From contig CACHQB010000004.1 of the NCBI GenBank assembly GCA_902581925.1, positions 1 through 64,000 on the forward strand: 64,000 nucleotides of DNA, read 5' to 3'. A program made the translations under genes and the position numbers. Positions 17,287 through 25,823 of the stretch are shown here, one piece after another. Below the pieces are notes generated by a model. The model saw only the letters and a program-made list of their open reading frames with translations. It made no database searches and had not been told where the DNA came from. How positions within the stretch are numbered: position 1 is the stretch's first letter; each line of letters starts with the position of its first letter. The stretch comes from an uncultured Pelagibacteraceae bacterium (lineage in GTDB: Bacteria > Pseudomonadota > Alphaproteobacteria > Pelagibacterales > Pelagibacteraceae).

Positions 17287-17823
17287 ATGAAGATAATTTA
17301 TAAAATCATTTCAAATTTTATAAATAATAAATCTTTGTACATTGGAGAGAAAGTAACTATGTCAGAGCATATGATTCAGTCTGCTATGCTAGCTGAAAAG
17401 GCTAAATGTAATGATGATTTAATTTGCGCATGTTTGCTTCATGACTATGGTCATTTTCTTTTAGAAGATCCTGAAGAATTAGTTAAAAATAAATTAGACG
17501 GAGAGCATGAAAATATTGGATATCAGTATTTAAAAAAATTTTTTGGACAAAAAATTGTTGAGCCAATTAAATACCATGTTCTGGCTAAACGTTATTTAGC
17601 TCGAGACAAAAAATATTTTGATTTTTTATCAGATGCGTCAAAAATAAGCCTCAAATTACAAGGCGGCATTTTAAATGACAAAGAAAGTAAAAAGTTTGAG
17701 AATAAATCTTACTTTAAGCCATCAATTCTACTCCGAAAGTTTGACGAAGCCGCTAAAAGAACTGACATAAAAATGAAATCTATTCATGACTATGAAAAGT
17801 TGTTAAGTTCAAAACTTATATGA
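17287..17823 (+). CDS. PhnZ/TmpB-like HD-domain mixed-valent diiron oxygenase
   Basis: This 178-residue protein resembles PhnZ/TmpB-type HD oxygenases, which cleave the C-P bond of alpha-hydroxyphosphonates to give a carboxylate and phosphate. Candidate metal ligands are His28, His52-Asp53 (LLHDYGH), His74, His97 (YHVLAKRYL) and Asp153. Tyr18, Glu21 and Lys101 occupy the places of PhnZ substrate residues. From memory of PhnZ numbering (Y24, E27, H34, H58, D59, H80, H104, K108, D161), the spacing agrees to within one residue. LKLQGG also matches the family. It is 3 bases after the TauD gene and overlaps the GMC gene by four bases. No phosphonate transporter is seen. Metal-dependent hydrolase is the cautious alternative. 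Confidence 0.8.
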   Translation: MKIIYKIISNFINNKSLYIGEKVTMSEHMIQSAMLAEKAKCNDDLICACLLHDYGHFLLEDPEELVKNKLDGEHENIGYQYLKKFFGQKIVEPIKYHVLAKRYLARDKKYFDFLSDASKISLKLQGGILNDKESKKFENKSYFKPSILLRKFDEAAKRTDIKMKSIHDYEKLLSSKLI

Positions 17824-19400
17824 ATTTCGATTATTTAATCATCGGCGCTGGAAGTGCAGGCTGTGTACTTGCAAATCGATTAACAGAAAATGATCAAAAC
17901 AATGTAGCTATATTTGAAGCTGGGAAACCCAGTGATATCTGGAAAGTCAACATGCCACTTGCGATTTTATATACAATGCATGATCCAAAGTATAACTACA
18001 AATATTATTCAGAACCAGAACCTCACTTGCATAATAGAAGATTATTCTGTCCTAGAGGAAAAATGATTGGTGGATGTTCTGCACATAATGGAATGGTATT
18101 CGTAAGAGGTAATCCGAACGATTATCAGAGATGGGTATCATTTGGATTGGAAGATTGGTCATATGAAAAAGTTCTTCCCTATTTTAAAAAAATTGAAACA
18201 TGGTCTGAAGGAGAAAATGAATATCGGGGTGGCAGTGGAATACTACCAGTAAACCAATCTAAAAATAAAAACCCTTTATTCAAAGCATTTGTCGATTCAG
18301 CTGGTGAAGCAGGTTACAAAATAAATAATGACATGAATGGTAAAGAACAAGAAGGTTTTGGAATGTACGATGTTACTATCCATAAAGGAGAGAGAGCAAG
18401 TGTATCTAAGTATTATTTAAATCCTGCTAAAAAAAGAAAAAACCTTAAAGTATTTACAGAAGCTTTTGTTGAAAGAATTATTTTTGATGGGAAAAAAGCA
18501 ATTGGAATTGAAGTAAAAATAAAGAATAAAGTCGAAAAGATTTATGCCAATAAAGAAGTAATTTTAAGTGGAGGTGCAATTAATTCACCACAATTACTAA
18601 TGCTTTCTGGAATTGGTCCAAGCCAACACTTAAAAGATAAAGGAATTAGTGTTGTTCACAACTTAGATGGTGTTGGAAAAAACTTACAGGATCACTTGGA
18701 AACTTATGTTCAGCAAGAATGCAAAACTAAAGACACCTTATACTCATACGTTAATAAGTTAAATATGGTTAGAATTGGAATTCAATGGTTTTTGAATAGA
18801 AGTGGTCCTTGTTCTGCTTCTTTCTTGGAAGCAGGAGGATTTTGTAAATCATCTCCAGAAAGAGAGTATCCAAATATTCAATTTCATTTTTTTCCTGCTT
18901 TTGTAATCGATCATGGATTAGTTGATCCGGATAGGCATGGTTACCAGTTACATGCAAGTCCAAACCATCCAAAAAGTAGAGGTCATATAACTTTAAACAG
19001 CTCAAACCCTTATGATTATCCAAAAATTCAATTTAATTATCTAGAACATGAGGATGATTTAAAACAAACAATAGAATGTATTCATGTAGCTAGAAAAATT
19101 TTAGGACAAGACTCTTTGAAGCCTTTTGCAGGAAAAGAAATTGGACCAGGAGAACATGCCCAAACTAATGAGGTATTCGAAGAATACATCAGATCTAAAG
19201 CTGAGACTGCTTACCACCCATCTTGTACTTTAAAAATGGGAGTAGACAATATGGCTGTTGTAGATCAAAAACTAAAAGTTCATGGTGTTGAAAATCTAAG
19301 AGTAGTTGATGCGTCTGTAATGCCTGAAATTACAAGTGGAAACCTTAACGCTCCAACATTAATGATTGCTGAAAGAGCATCCGAATTTATTTTAAATTAA
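17820..19400 (+). CDS. GMC-family oxidoreductase, choline dehydrogenase-like
   Basis: This 526-residue FAD enzyme of the glucose-methanol-choline family has the N-terminal FAD motif GAGSAG (9-14), the GMC signature around PRGKMIGGCSAHNGMVFVRG, the catalytic His466 in YHPSCTLKMG and the C-terminal GNLNAPTLMIAERASEFIL. Choline dehydrogenase (BetA) oxidises choline to betaine aldehyde, and often on to betaine, at the membrane. The setting among carnitine and betaine genes favours choline or a related amino alcohol. It is coupled by a four-base overlap (ATGA, 17820) to the HD oxygenase. The closest specificity is not certain because GMC paralogues are many. Confidence 0.83.
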   Translation: MNFDYLIIGAGSAGCVLANRLTENDQNNVAIFEAGKPSDIWKVNMPLAILYTMHDPKYNYKYYSEPEPHLHNRRLFCPRGKMIGGCSAHNGMVFVRGNPNDYQRWVSFGLEDWSYEKVLPYFKKIETWSEGENEYRGGSGILPVNQSKNKNPLFKAFVDSAGEAGYKINNDMNGKEQEGFGMYDVTIHKGERASVSKYYLNPAKKRKNLKVFTEAFVERIIFDGKKAIGIEVKIKNKVEKIYANKEVILSGGAINSPQLLMLSGIGPSQHLKDKGISVVHNLDGVGKNLQDHLETYVQQECKTKDTLYSYVNKLNMVRIGIQWFLNRSGPCSASFLEAGGFCKSSPEREYPNIQFHFFPAFVIDHGLVDPDRHGYQLHASPNHPKSRGHITLNSSNPYDYPKIQFNYLEHEDDLKQTIECIHVARKILGQDSLKPFAGKEIGPGEHAQTNEVFEEYIRSKAETAYHPSCTLKMGVDNMAVVDQKLKVHGVENLRVVDASVMPEITSGNLNAPTLMIAERASEFILN

Positions 19401-19402
19401 AA

Positions 19403-20389
19403 TTACTTGTTACGATAAACTGAAATTAAACAAATAATTTCAAACATTATAGAAGCTGCAACCATTGCTGTAATTTGATTTGGACTATCTTTTGTTGGCA
19501 TTAAACAAGCAACATCTCCACCAATTACATTTTTTCCTTTTAAACATTGAATAAGTTTTCGAGCTTCATCCATATTAAATCCTTTGTATGCAGGTTCTAT
19601 ATTTGCTACTCCTGGGGCTACTGTTGGATCTAAACAATCTAAATCGAAAGTAACATAAATTGGATTGTCACCTAGTCTATCTAAAATCATTTTCACACAT
19701 TTTTCATGACCCCATTCTCTATATTCATCCATTGTAATTACTTGATAACCAATATCGTAACTCGCCTGTAACCAATCTAATGTTCTTGGATTTCCTCTTA
19801 TACCTATCTGAGTACTTGTATGTGGATCAACATTTCCTTGTTTAACTAAATAAGAAGCCCAGTGTGCTGCTGATTTTTTTGCACCCAAAAAATGATCTAA
19901 TTTTTCAAAACAATCTGTATGGGCATCAAAATGTAGGAATGTTATTTTTTTTCCTTTAGTTAATTTTGAATTCTTTTTTGCTAAACTTTGAACAATTCCT
20001 CCAGTTACTGAGTGATCTCCACCTATTGAAACAACTGGTTTTTCAGCTTGTTCTATATGATCGTAAAAAGCCGAAATTCTTCCTATACATTTTTCATTAT
20101 CATTAGCCTCTGGAAAAGGAACATCTCCCAGGTCATGTATTTTATTATCTTTCCATGGATCAATTTTATAATCAAAGTGAGAACGTCTCAGCATTGCAGA
20201 AATATTTCTAACTGCTCTTGGGCCTAAATGTTGATCTCTTTCTGTAGTTCCATTTCCTGTACTATGAGGAACACCAACTAATGCAATATCACAATTCTTT
20301 GGATCTGGATCATTCTTACATCTAAATAAAGTTGGAATACCCCACCAATAAAGGGTTTCCATCATTATTTTATCTTCTTCTGAAATCAT
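19403..20389 (-). CDS. Ureohydrolase (agmatinase/arginase family)
   Basis: This protein of about 328 residues carries the dimanganese ureohydrolase motifs GGDHSV, HFDAHTDC and TFDLDCLDPTVAPG. The family hydrolyses guanidino compounds (agmatine, arginine, guanidinobutyrate, guanidine) to urea and an amine. The start is unsure: a GTG at 20404 gives five more residues and the ATG at 20389 is chosen here; neither has a clear ribosome site. It faces the GMC gene tail to tail (2-base gap) and lies divergently from an EamA transporter gene. The substrate is unknown. Confidence 0.83.
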   Translation of the reverse strand: MISEEDKIMMETLYWWGIPTLFRCKNDPDPKNCDIALVGVPHSTGNGTTERDQHLGPRAVRNISAMLRRSHFDYKIDPWKDNKIHDLGDVPFPEANDNEKCIGRISAFYDHIEQAEKPVVSIGGDHSVTGGIVQSLAKKNSKLTKGKKITFLHFDAHTDCFEKLDHFLGAKKSAAHWASYLVKQGNVDPHTSTQIGIRGNPRTLDWLQASYDIGYQVITMDEYREWGHEKCVKMILDRLGDNPIYVTFDLDCLDPTVAPGVANIEPAYKGFNMDEARKLIQCLKGKNVIGGDVACLMPTKDSPNQITAMVAASIMFEIICLISVYRNK

Positions 20390-20451
20390 AATTAAATATG
20401 ACACAAATTTAATAAATTTAAAAACATATTCTTTTTTGATATAGAGCGTAA

Positions 20452-21402
20452 ATGAGCGCTCAAAACAACAATCCTAAAGGAATAGTCTTCATATTAATAT
20501 CGATGATGGTTTTTTCTGTACAGGATGGAATTATGAAGCATATTTATAATTTTGTTTCACTTTATGAAATTTACCTAATAAGAACTGTAGTAAGTTTAGT
20601 GCTTATTTTATTATTTTTAATAATTACAAAAAAACCAATAGTATTTAAAACCCAATATCCTCTTTTAACATTTACCCGAGTAATACTTTTTTTCTTTGGT
20701 TTCAGCTCTTTTTATGTTTCTTTGACCGTGTTACCACTTGGTACAGCTACAGCTTTATTTTTTGTAACCCCTTTTTTAATTACAATATTCGCTCATTTTT
20801 TTTTAAAAGAAGAAATAGGATTGAGAAGATGGTCTGCTGTAGTTGTGGGATTTATTGGAGTTTATGTAACATTAAATCCTGATTTTAGTAATTTTAACTA
20901 TTTAAGCTTATTACCTATTTTGTGTGCGCTTTGTTATTCATTATCTATGATAATAATAAAAAAAACATCTGATAAAGATAGTGTTTATACGCAAACATTT
21001 ACATTTTATATTGGCGCAATAATTATTAGTATAATTTTCTATTTTATAATTGGTGATGGTCAATATAATGTCTCGGAGCATCCAGCTTCTCAATTTATAT
21101 TCAGGGAATGGTTTGTAGATTTTAACTCTAATATTCTATTAATGACTGCGACTGGAGTAACAGCAACTCTTGCATTTCTTTTTTTATTTACAGCTTATAG
21201 TATAGCTTCTCCAGCTGTTGTTTCACCTTTCGAATATTCAATATTATTTTGGTCACCGCTTGTAGGATGGTTATATTTTGATGAAATACCCTCATTAAAT
21301 ACAGTGGTTGGAATTTTAATAATAGTATGCAGTGGTGTTTATATTTTTATGCGTGAAAAGGCACAAAATCAATCTATTGCTACGGAAAAACCTCTTAGAT
21401 AA
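20452..21402 (+). CDS. EamA/DMT-superfamily transporter, copy 1
   Basis: This 316-residue inner-membrane protein has about ten hydrophobic spans in two EamA repeats. The motifs PLGTATALFFVTPFLITIFAHFFLKEEIG and LRRWSAVVVGFIGVYV are typical of drug/metabolite transporters. It is followed, with stop and start adjoining at 21402/21403, by a close paralogue with the same repeats and the same QFIFREWF segment, so the pair arose by tandem duplication. Such proteins export or import small metabolites. The substrate cannot be told. Confidence 0.85.
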   Translation: MSAQNNNPKGIVFILISMMVFSVQDGIMKHIYNFVSLYEIYLIRTVVSLVLILLFLIITKKPIVFKTQYPLLTFTRVILFFFGFSSFYVSLTVLPLGTATALFFVTPFLITIFAHFFLKEEIGLRRWSAVVVGFIGVYVTLNPDFSNFNYLSLLPILCALCYSLSMIIIKKTSDKDSVYTQTFTFYIGAIIISIIFYFIIGDGQYNVSEHPASQFIFREWFVDFNSNILLMTATGVTATLAFLFLFTAYSIASPAVVSPFEYSILFWSPLVGWLYFDEIPSLNTVVGILIIVCSGVYIFMREKAQNQSIATEKPLR

Positions 21403-22356
21403 ATGACAAAAGATAATAATTCTAAAGGTATTATTTTAATAATCATTGCAATGACATTATTTGCGATGCAGGACTCTTTAATTAAATATATTTTTGAAAA
21501 AGCCTCACTTTATGAAATCTTTTTTGGAAGATATTTTGTTGCAGCTATTTTACTTTTTAGTTACATAAAATTTAGAAATCAGAAAGTTTCACTAAAAACT
21601 TACTATCCTGTTTGGACAATTATTAGAGTTGTTCTTCACTTTTTAGCGTTTTCAGCTTTTTTTATTTCTCTTACTTACATGCCACTAGCAACTGCAAATG
21701 CTTTATTTTTTTCTTGTCCTTTTTTTGTATCTATTTTTGCTAAATTTTTTTTGAAAGAATTTATTGGAATAAGAAGGTGGTCAGCAATTGTCTTTGGTTT
21801 TATAGGAGTTTTTATTGTGCTAGACCCAAACTTTTCTGATTTTGAATACAAAAGTTTACTCCCAGTAGTATGTGCATTCTTTTATGCTGCATCCATGACT
21901 ATAACAAAATACACATCTGATAAAGATGATGTAAATACTCAATTATTTTATTTTTATTTAATAGCTCTAATTTTATGTGGTCTTATTTATTTGTTTATGG
22001 GAAAAGGACAATTGAATAACCCCGACTTTGATCCAACTACACAATTTATTTTTAGAGAATGGTTTTCAAACATTGAATATACGTGGAAATTTATCTTGTT
22101 TTTCGGTTTTGTCGCCTCAATTGCTTTTCTATGTATATTTTCAGCTTACATAGTTGCTTCACCTTCTGTGGTTTCCCTGTTTGAATATTCATTAATTATA
22201 ATGTCTATGATACCTGGGTATTTTTTATTTAATGAAATTCCATCAGGAAGAACATTTTTTGGAGTAGCTTGTATTATAGCTGCAGGGATTTATATTTATT
22301 TAAGAGAAAAAGCTAGAGATCAATATATTGCTACAGAAACACCTGTAAGAAGATGA
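21403..22356 (+). CDS. EamA/DMT-superfamily transporter, copy 2
   Basis: This 317-residue protein of about ten spans is paralogous to the preceding one (shared IRRWSAIVFGFIGVFI, QFIFREWF and C-terminal YLREKARDQYIATETP). It begins directly after the stop of copy 1 and overlaps the start of the following oxygenase gene by four bases (ATGA at 22353). EamA proteins with ten spans usually work alone or as homodimers, so two copies might form a heterodimer or have different substrates. No functional assignment is supported. Confidence 0.85.
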   Translation: MTKDNNSKGIILIIIAMTLFAMQDSLIKYIFEKASLYEIFFGRYFVAAILLFSYIKFRNQKVSLKTYYPVWTIIRVVLHFLAFSAFFISLTYMPLATANALFFSCPFFVSIFAKFFLKEFIGIRRWSAIVFGFIGVFIVLDPNFSDFEYKSLLPVVCAFFYAASMTITKYTSDKDDVNTQLFYFYLIALILCGLIYLFMGKGQLNNPDFDPTTQFIFREWFSNIEYTWKFILFFGFVASIAFLCIFSAYIVASPSVVSLFEYSLIIMSMIPGYFLFNEIPSGRTFFGVACIIAAGIYIYLREKARDQYIATETPVRR

Positions 22357-23321
22357 CAAAAAATTATATTCCAACAATTAATATATCCTCACTAATTAAA
22401 AACAATTTTGAAACACAAAGAGCATTGAAAACAATTAAAGAAATTGAAAAAGCATGTGTGAATGTAGGTTTTTTTCAAGTTACGGGACACGGGCTTAATT
22501 TAAAAGAAATAAAAAAAATATGTGATGTTGGAAATAAATTTTTTAATTTATCTGATAATAAAAAAAGAAAATTATCACCAAAAAAATGGAATAAAAAAAA
22601 TAAAAATCTTTACCGGGGATATTTTCCTAATGATGTAAATGGAAAAGAAGGTTTGGATATAGGTGATTTAAAAGTAACCAAAACATATTCCTCTAAATTA
22701 AAAAACCAATACATTGAACACCTAAATTTAAATAAATGTTTTAACAAAGCTTCTGTTAATGACTTAAATAAATATTTTGATAGCATTTATAGTTTAAGTG
22801 AAACGTTGTTTAAAAGTGTGATCAAATTAAATAAAAAAAATCCAAACATATCAAGCAAAGCTTTTTCAAGATTAAAAACACTAAGCACTTTAAGATTTAA
22901 TTATTACCCCAAACAAACAAAACCTGTAGAAATATCAAAACAAGATGGAGTAGCCCTTGGATGCGAAACGCATGTTGATAGTGGAGTATTTACAGTTTTA
23001 TATCAAGATAGAAAAGGTGGTCTTCAAGTACAGAACAGGAAGACAAAGAAATGGCATGATGTACCGTTTAATAAAAAAGCTCTGATAGTAAATACTGGTA
23101 GGGCTCTAGAATTTCTAAGTAAAGGTAAGTTTAAAGCAACCAATCACAGAGTTCTCTGGAATAAAAGCAAAAGACTCTCTGTTCCATTCTTTTTTGAACC
23201 CTCTTATGACTTTAAAATGAATAAATCATTCCTAAACTCTAGAAAAAATACAAGTTCAGGTCAAATTTACGAAAAATTTCTAAACCAATCTTTAAAAAAA
23301 TTTGTTGAATATCAACGGTAA
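22353..23321 (+). CDS. Isopenicillin-N-synthase-like 2-oxoglutarate/Fe(II) oxygenase
   Basis: This 322-residue protein has the DIOX_N N-terminal segment (VGFFQVTGHGL) and the 2OG-FeII_Oxy core. Iron ligands are the H-x-D in CETHVDSGVF and the distal histidine in ATNHRVLW, with the 2-oxoglutarate-binding R-x-S in KRLSVPFFFEP. Family members include IPNS, gibberellin oxidases, ethylene-forming enzyme and arginine or homoarginine hydroxylases. It overlaps the upstream EamA gene by four bases. A ureohydrolase gene lies nearby in the opposite direction, so a guanidino substrate is conceivable but unproven. It is notably lysine-rich. Confidence 0.82.
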   Translation: MTKNYIPTINISSLIKNNFETQRALKTIKEIEKACVNVGFFQVTGHGLNLKEIKKICDVGNKFFNLSDNKKRKLSPKKWNKKNKNLYRGYFPNDVNGKEGLDIGDLKVTKTYSSKLKNQYIEHLNLNKCFNKASVNDLNKYFDSIYSLSETLFKSVIKLNKKNPNISSKAFSRLKTLSTLRFNYYPKQTKPVEISKQDGVALGCETHVDSGVFTVLYQDRKGGLQVQNRKTKKWHDVPFNKKALIVNTGRALEFLSKGKFKATNHRVLWNKSKRLSVPFFFEPSYDFKMNKSFLNSRKNTSSGQIYEKFLNQSLKKFVEYQR

Positions 23322-23378
23322 AGTACTTTAAGTCATTGAAAATTTATAATTACATTTTATAAACAATTCATAATTTAA

Positions 23379-24530
23379 ATGTCTAAAGTATTTGATTTAT
23401 TCATAATAGGTGGTGGTATAAACGGTGCAGGTATTGCAAGAGATGCTGCTGGAAGAGGTTTGTCTGTTTGTTTAGTTGACAAAGGTGAGATTGGGGGAGC
23501 AACATCATCTTGGTCCACAAAATTAATACATGGTGGTCTTCGTTATTTAGAAAATTATGAATTCAAATTAGTAAGAGAGTCCTTGAAGGAAAGAGAAATT
23601 GTTTACAAAATTGCTAGACATATTTCAAAACCTATTCCATTTATTATTCCTCATACTGATAAAATTAGACCAGCATGGTTAATTAAATTTGGTTTGTTTT
23701 TGTATGACAATTTAGGTGGAAAAACCAATATTCCAAAATCCAAAACATATGATCTTACAAAAAAATTTCCAAATATTCTTAAAGATAAATATAAAACTGG
23801 TTTTCAATATTTTGACATTCAAATTGATGATAAGAAATTAACAAAATTAAATGCTAAAGATGCAAAAAGAAATAAAGCTAAAATAATAGAATATAACAAA
23901 GTTAAAAAAGCTGAAATTATTGATAATGAGTGGGTCATCAGTCTTCAAAATAGAAAAAAAATAAAATCAAAAGTTTTAGTCAATGCATCTGGACCATGGA
24001 TAAATGAAACTTTACATAAAAATATCAAAATCAAATCTAAGAAAAAAATAAGACTGGTTAAAGGAAGTCATATCATTACAAAAAAATTGTATAAAGCTGA
24101 TGTAGCTTTTACATTTCAAAATACAGATAAAAGAATAATATTTGTTATTCCTTATAAAAAAAAATTTTCATTAATTGGGACTACAGAAATAGAAGTAAAA
24201 TCTCCTGAAAACAAAGGGATATCTAATAAGGAAATTAAATATTTAATTAATTCAGTAAACAATTACCTAAAAAAACAAATTAGTAAGAAAGACATTGTAG
24301 ATACCTATTCTGGGATAAGACCACTAATTGAAGATTTTAAGGCAGCTTCAAAAGTTACAAGAGATTATGTTTTTGATCTAAAAATTATTAAAAAATTACC
24401 TCTATTGAACATTTATGGAGGAAAACTTACTACCTACAGAAAGCTGTCTGAAAAAGTCTTAATTGATCTAAAAAGGTTTTTGCCTAAGACAAAAAAAGGA
24501 CCTTGGACTGACAAAAAAAAGCTTTTTTAG
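23379..24530 (+). CDS. glpD: Glycerol-3-phosphate dehydrogenase, lacking the C-terminal domain
   Basis: This 383-residue FAD-dependent GlpD-type protein has FAD motif GGGINGAG (11-18), the GlpD signature WSTKLIHGGLRYLENYEF, and the conserved IRPLIED and YGGKLTTYRKLSE near the end. It oxidises sn-glycerol 3-phosphate to dihydroxyacetone phosphate and passes electrons to quinone. Typical GlpD has about 500 residues. This one stops right after the GPWT position, and the roughly 120-residue C-terminal helical domain is absent. Only 81 bases follow before the next possible start, so the missing part is not simply frameshifted. Its substrate could come from the Ugp system in this window. Confidence 0.85.
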   Translation: MSKVFDLFIIGGGINGAGIARDAAGRGLSVCLVDKGEIGGATSSWSTKLIHGGLRYLENYEFKLVRESLKEREIVYKIARHISKPIPFIIPHTDKIRPAWLIKFGLFLYDNLGGKTNIPKSKTYDLTKKFPNILKDKYKTGFQYFDIQIDDKKLTKLNAKDAKRNKAKIIEYNKVKKAEIIDNEWVISLQNRKKIKSKVLVNASGPWINETLHKNIKIKSKKKIRLVKGSHIITKKLYKADVAFTFQNTDKRIIFVIPYKKKFSLIGTTEIEVKSPENKGISNKEIKYLINSVNNYLKKQISKKDIVDTYSGIRPLIEDFKAASKVTRDYVFDLKIIKKLPLLNIYGGKLTTYRKLSEKVLIDLKRFLPKTKKGPWTDKKKLF

Positions 24531-24653
24531 ATTTCCACTGCTTTAAAAAAGTGATATCGTTATTTAATAAAGCGATACATAACTCGTCGTTTAAATCAAG
24601 GATTTACGAAAGTGGGATCGGTCGTCTTTAAATTAACTTTTAAAGGAGGCTTT
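24531..24653 (+). promoter_or_regulatory. Leader region of the LLM cassette with possible hairpins
   Basis: This 123-base gap contains no plus-strand ATG and is less A+T-rich than most gaps here. Two small hairpins can be drawn: TATCG/CGATA at 24555-24559 and 24573-24577, and TCGT-(TT bulge)-AAATC / GATTT-ACGA at 24587-24609 with an AAG loop. GTCGT followed by TTTAAAT occurs twice. It ends in a strong ribosome site AAAGGAGG before ATG 24654. A cis-acting RNA or operator is possible but weakly supported. Confidence 0.3.
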
Positions 24654-25823
24654 ATGAAATTTGGTTATTTTTGTAATACCACAAACTGGACACACAAACC
24701 CTATCATCAGCTATTAGATGAAACTAAAGAAATCACAGAATACTGTGATCAAAATAAATGGAATTCAATTTGGTTTACCGAACATCACTTCAATCATGAA
24801 GGAATGGAATCTTGCACAAATCCATTAATGATGGGTGCAGATGCCGCTGCTAGAACAAAAAATATTAGAATAGGTCAGGCTGCAAATGTTATTACTTTCC
24901 ATAATCCAATAAGATTAGCAGAAGATATCGCAACATTAGATCAACTTTCAAAAGGTAGAGTTGAAGTAGGCGTGGCAAGAGGAATTTATGGTAGAGAAGC
25001 AATAAATTTAAACAAAGAGGCTGATTTAAAAGATCAGGCTAAAAATTTCAGATTATTTGCTGAGACTTTAGAAGTATTGAAGAAAGCATGGAGTGAAAAA
25101 TTTTTCAGTCACCAAGGAGAATTTTATACTTATCCATCACCAAATTATGTTTGGCAGCATGATATGAGTCCTCCAAGTGAAGAATTTATGAATATGGAAG
25201 ACAGTACTATGAAAAAAATTAGTGTTGTTCCACAGCCATATCAACAGCCACATCCTCCAATTCATCAAGTTGTTGATGGAATTAGATCAATTGAGTGGGC
25301 TGCTGAAAATAACATTAATGTTATTATGTGGATTCCAACTGTAAAAGCTTTGAAACCAAAATTTGAAGCTTATAAAAATAAAAGATCAGAGGTAACAAAG
25401 AAAAATATACCTCTTGGCGAAGGGGTATCTCTTGTAAGAGATATGTTTGTTGCAGATACGATGGAAGAAGCAAAAGAGAAAGCTGGTGAACATATGGTAA
25501 ATTATATGAGATGGGTTTGCCATTGGAGAGGTTTAGGGAATCATATGGATCCAGGTGAAGAATTACCAGAGACAAAAGGTAAATTAGATTTATTAAATTA
25601 TGAATTTTTACATAAAAGAAACATGTTATTTGGAACGCCCGAATATGTAATTGATAAAATTCATGAATTAAAATCTGAACTCAATTTACAAAATTTGCAA
25701 GTTTGGTCTAATTTTCCAGGTGTGAAGCATAAAGATTGTATGAAAAGTATAAAACTTTTCACAGAAAAAGTTATGCCTCACTTCCAAGATGATTTTGATA
25801 CTGAAGTAAAAAAAGTTTCGTGA
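24654..25823 (+). CDS. LLM-class flavin-dependent oxidoreductase (luciferase-like)
   Basis: This 389-residue bacterial-luciferase-like protein has the typical TIM-barrel features of FMNH2- or F420-using LLM enzymes: NSIWFTEHHFNHEG near the N-terminus, RIGQAANVITFHNPIRLAEDIATLDQLSKGRVEVGVARG, and a VVPQPYQQPHPPI strand. Such monooxygenases open or cleave organic substrates (RutA and alkanesulfonate monooxygenase are related in fold). ATG 24654 is chosen over the GTG at 24612 because AAAGGAGG lies just before it. It heads a five-gene overlapping cassette; its stop overlaps the GTG start of the TPP enzyme. Confidence 0.85.
   Translation: MKFGYFCNTTNWTHKPYHQLLDETKEITEYCDQNKWNSIWFTEHHFNHEGMESCTNPLMMGADAAARTKNIRIGQAANVITFHNPIRLAEDIATLDQLSKGRVEVGVARGIYGREAINLNKEADLKDQAKNFRLFAETLEVLKKAWSEKFFSHQGEFYTYPSPNYVWQHDMSPPSEEFMNMEDSTMKKISVVPQPYQQPHPPIHQVVDGIRSIEWAAENNINVIMWIPTVKALKPKFEAYKNKRSEVTKKNIPLGEGVSLVRDMFVADTMEEAKEKAGEHMVNYMRWVCHWRGLGNHMDPGEELPETKGKLDLLNYEFLHKRNMLFGTPEYVIDKIHELKSELNLQNLQVWSNFPGVKHKDCMKSIKLFTEKVMPHFQDDFDTEVKKVS

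Noticed and set aside
24531..24653. Frameshifted C-terminal domain of GlpD
   Set aside because: The gap is too short for about 120 residues and no frame gives GlpD-like sequence, so the short form is real in this window.
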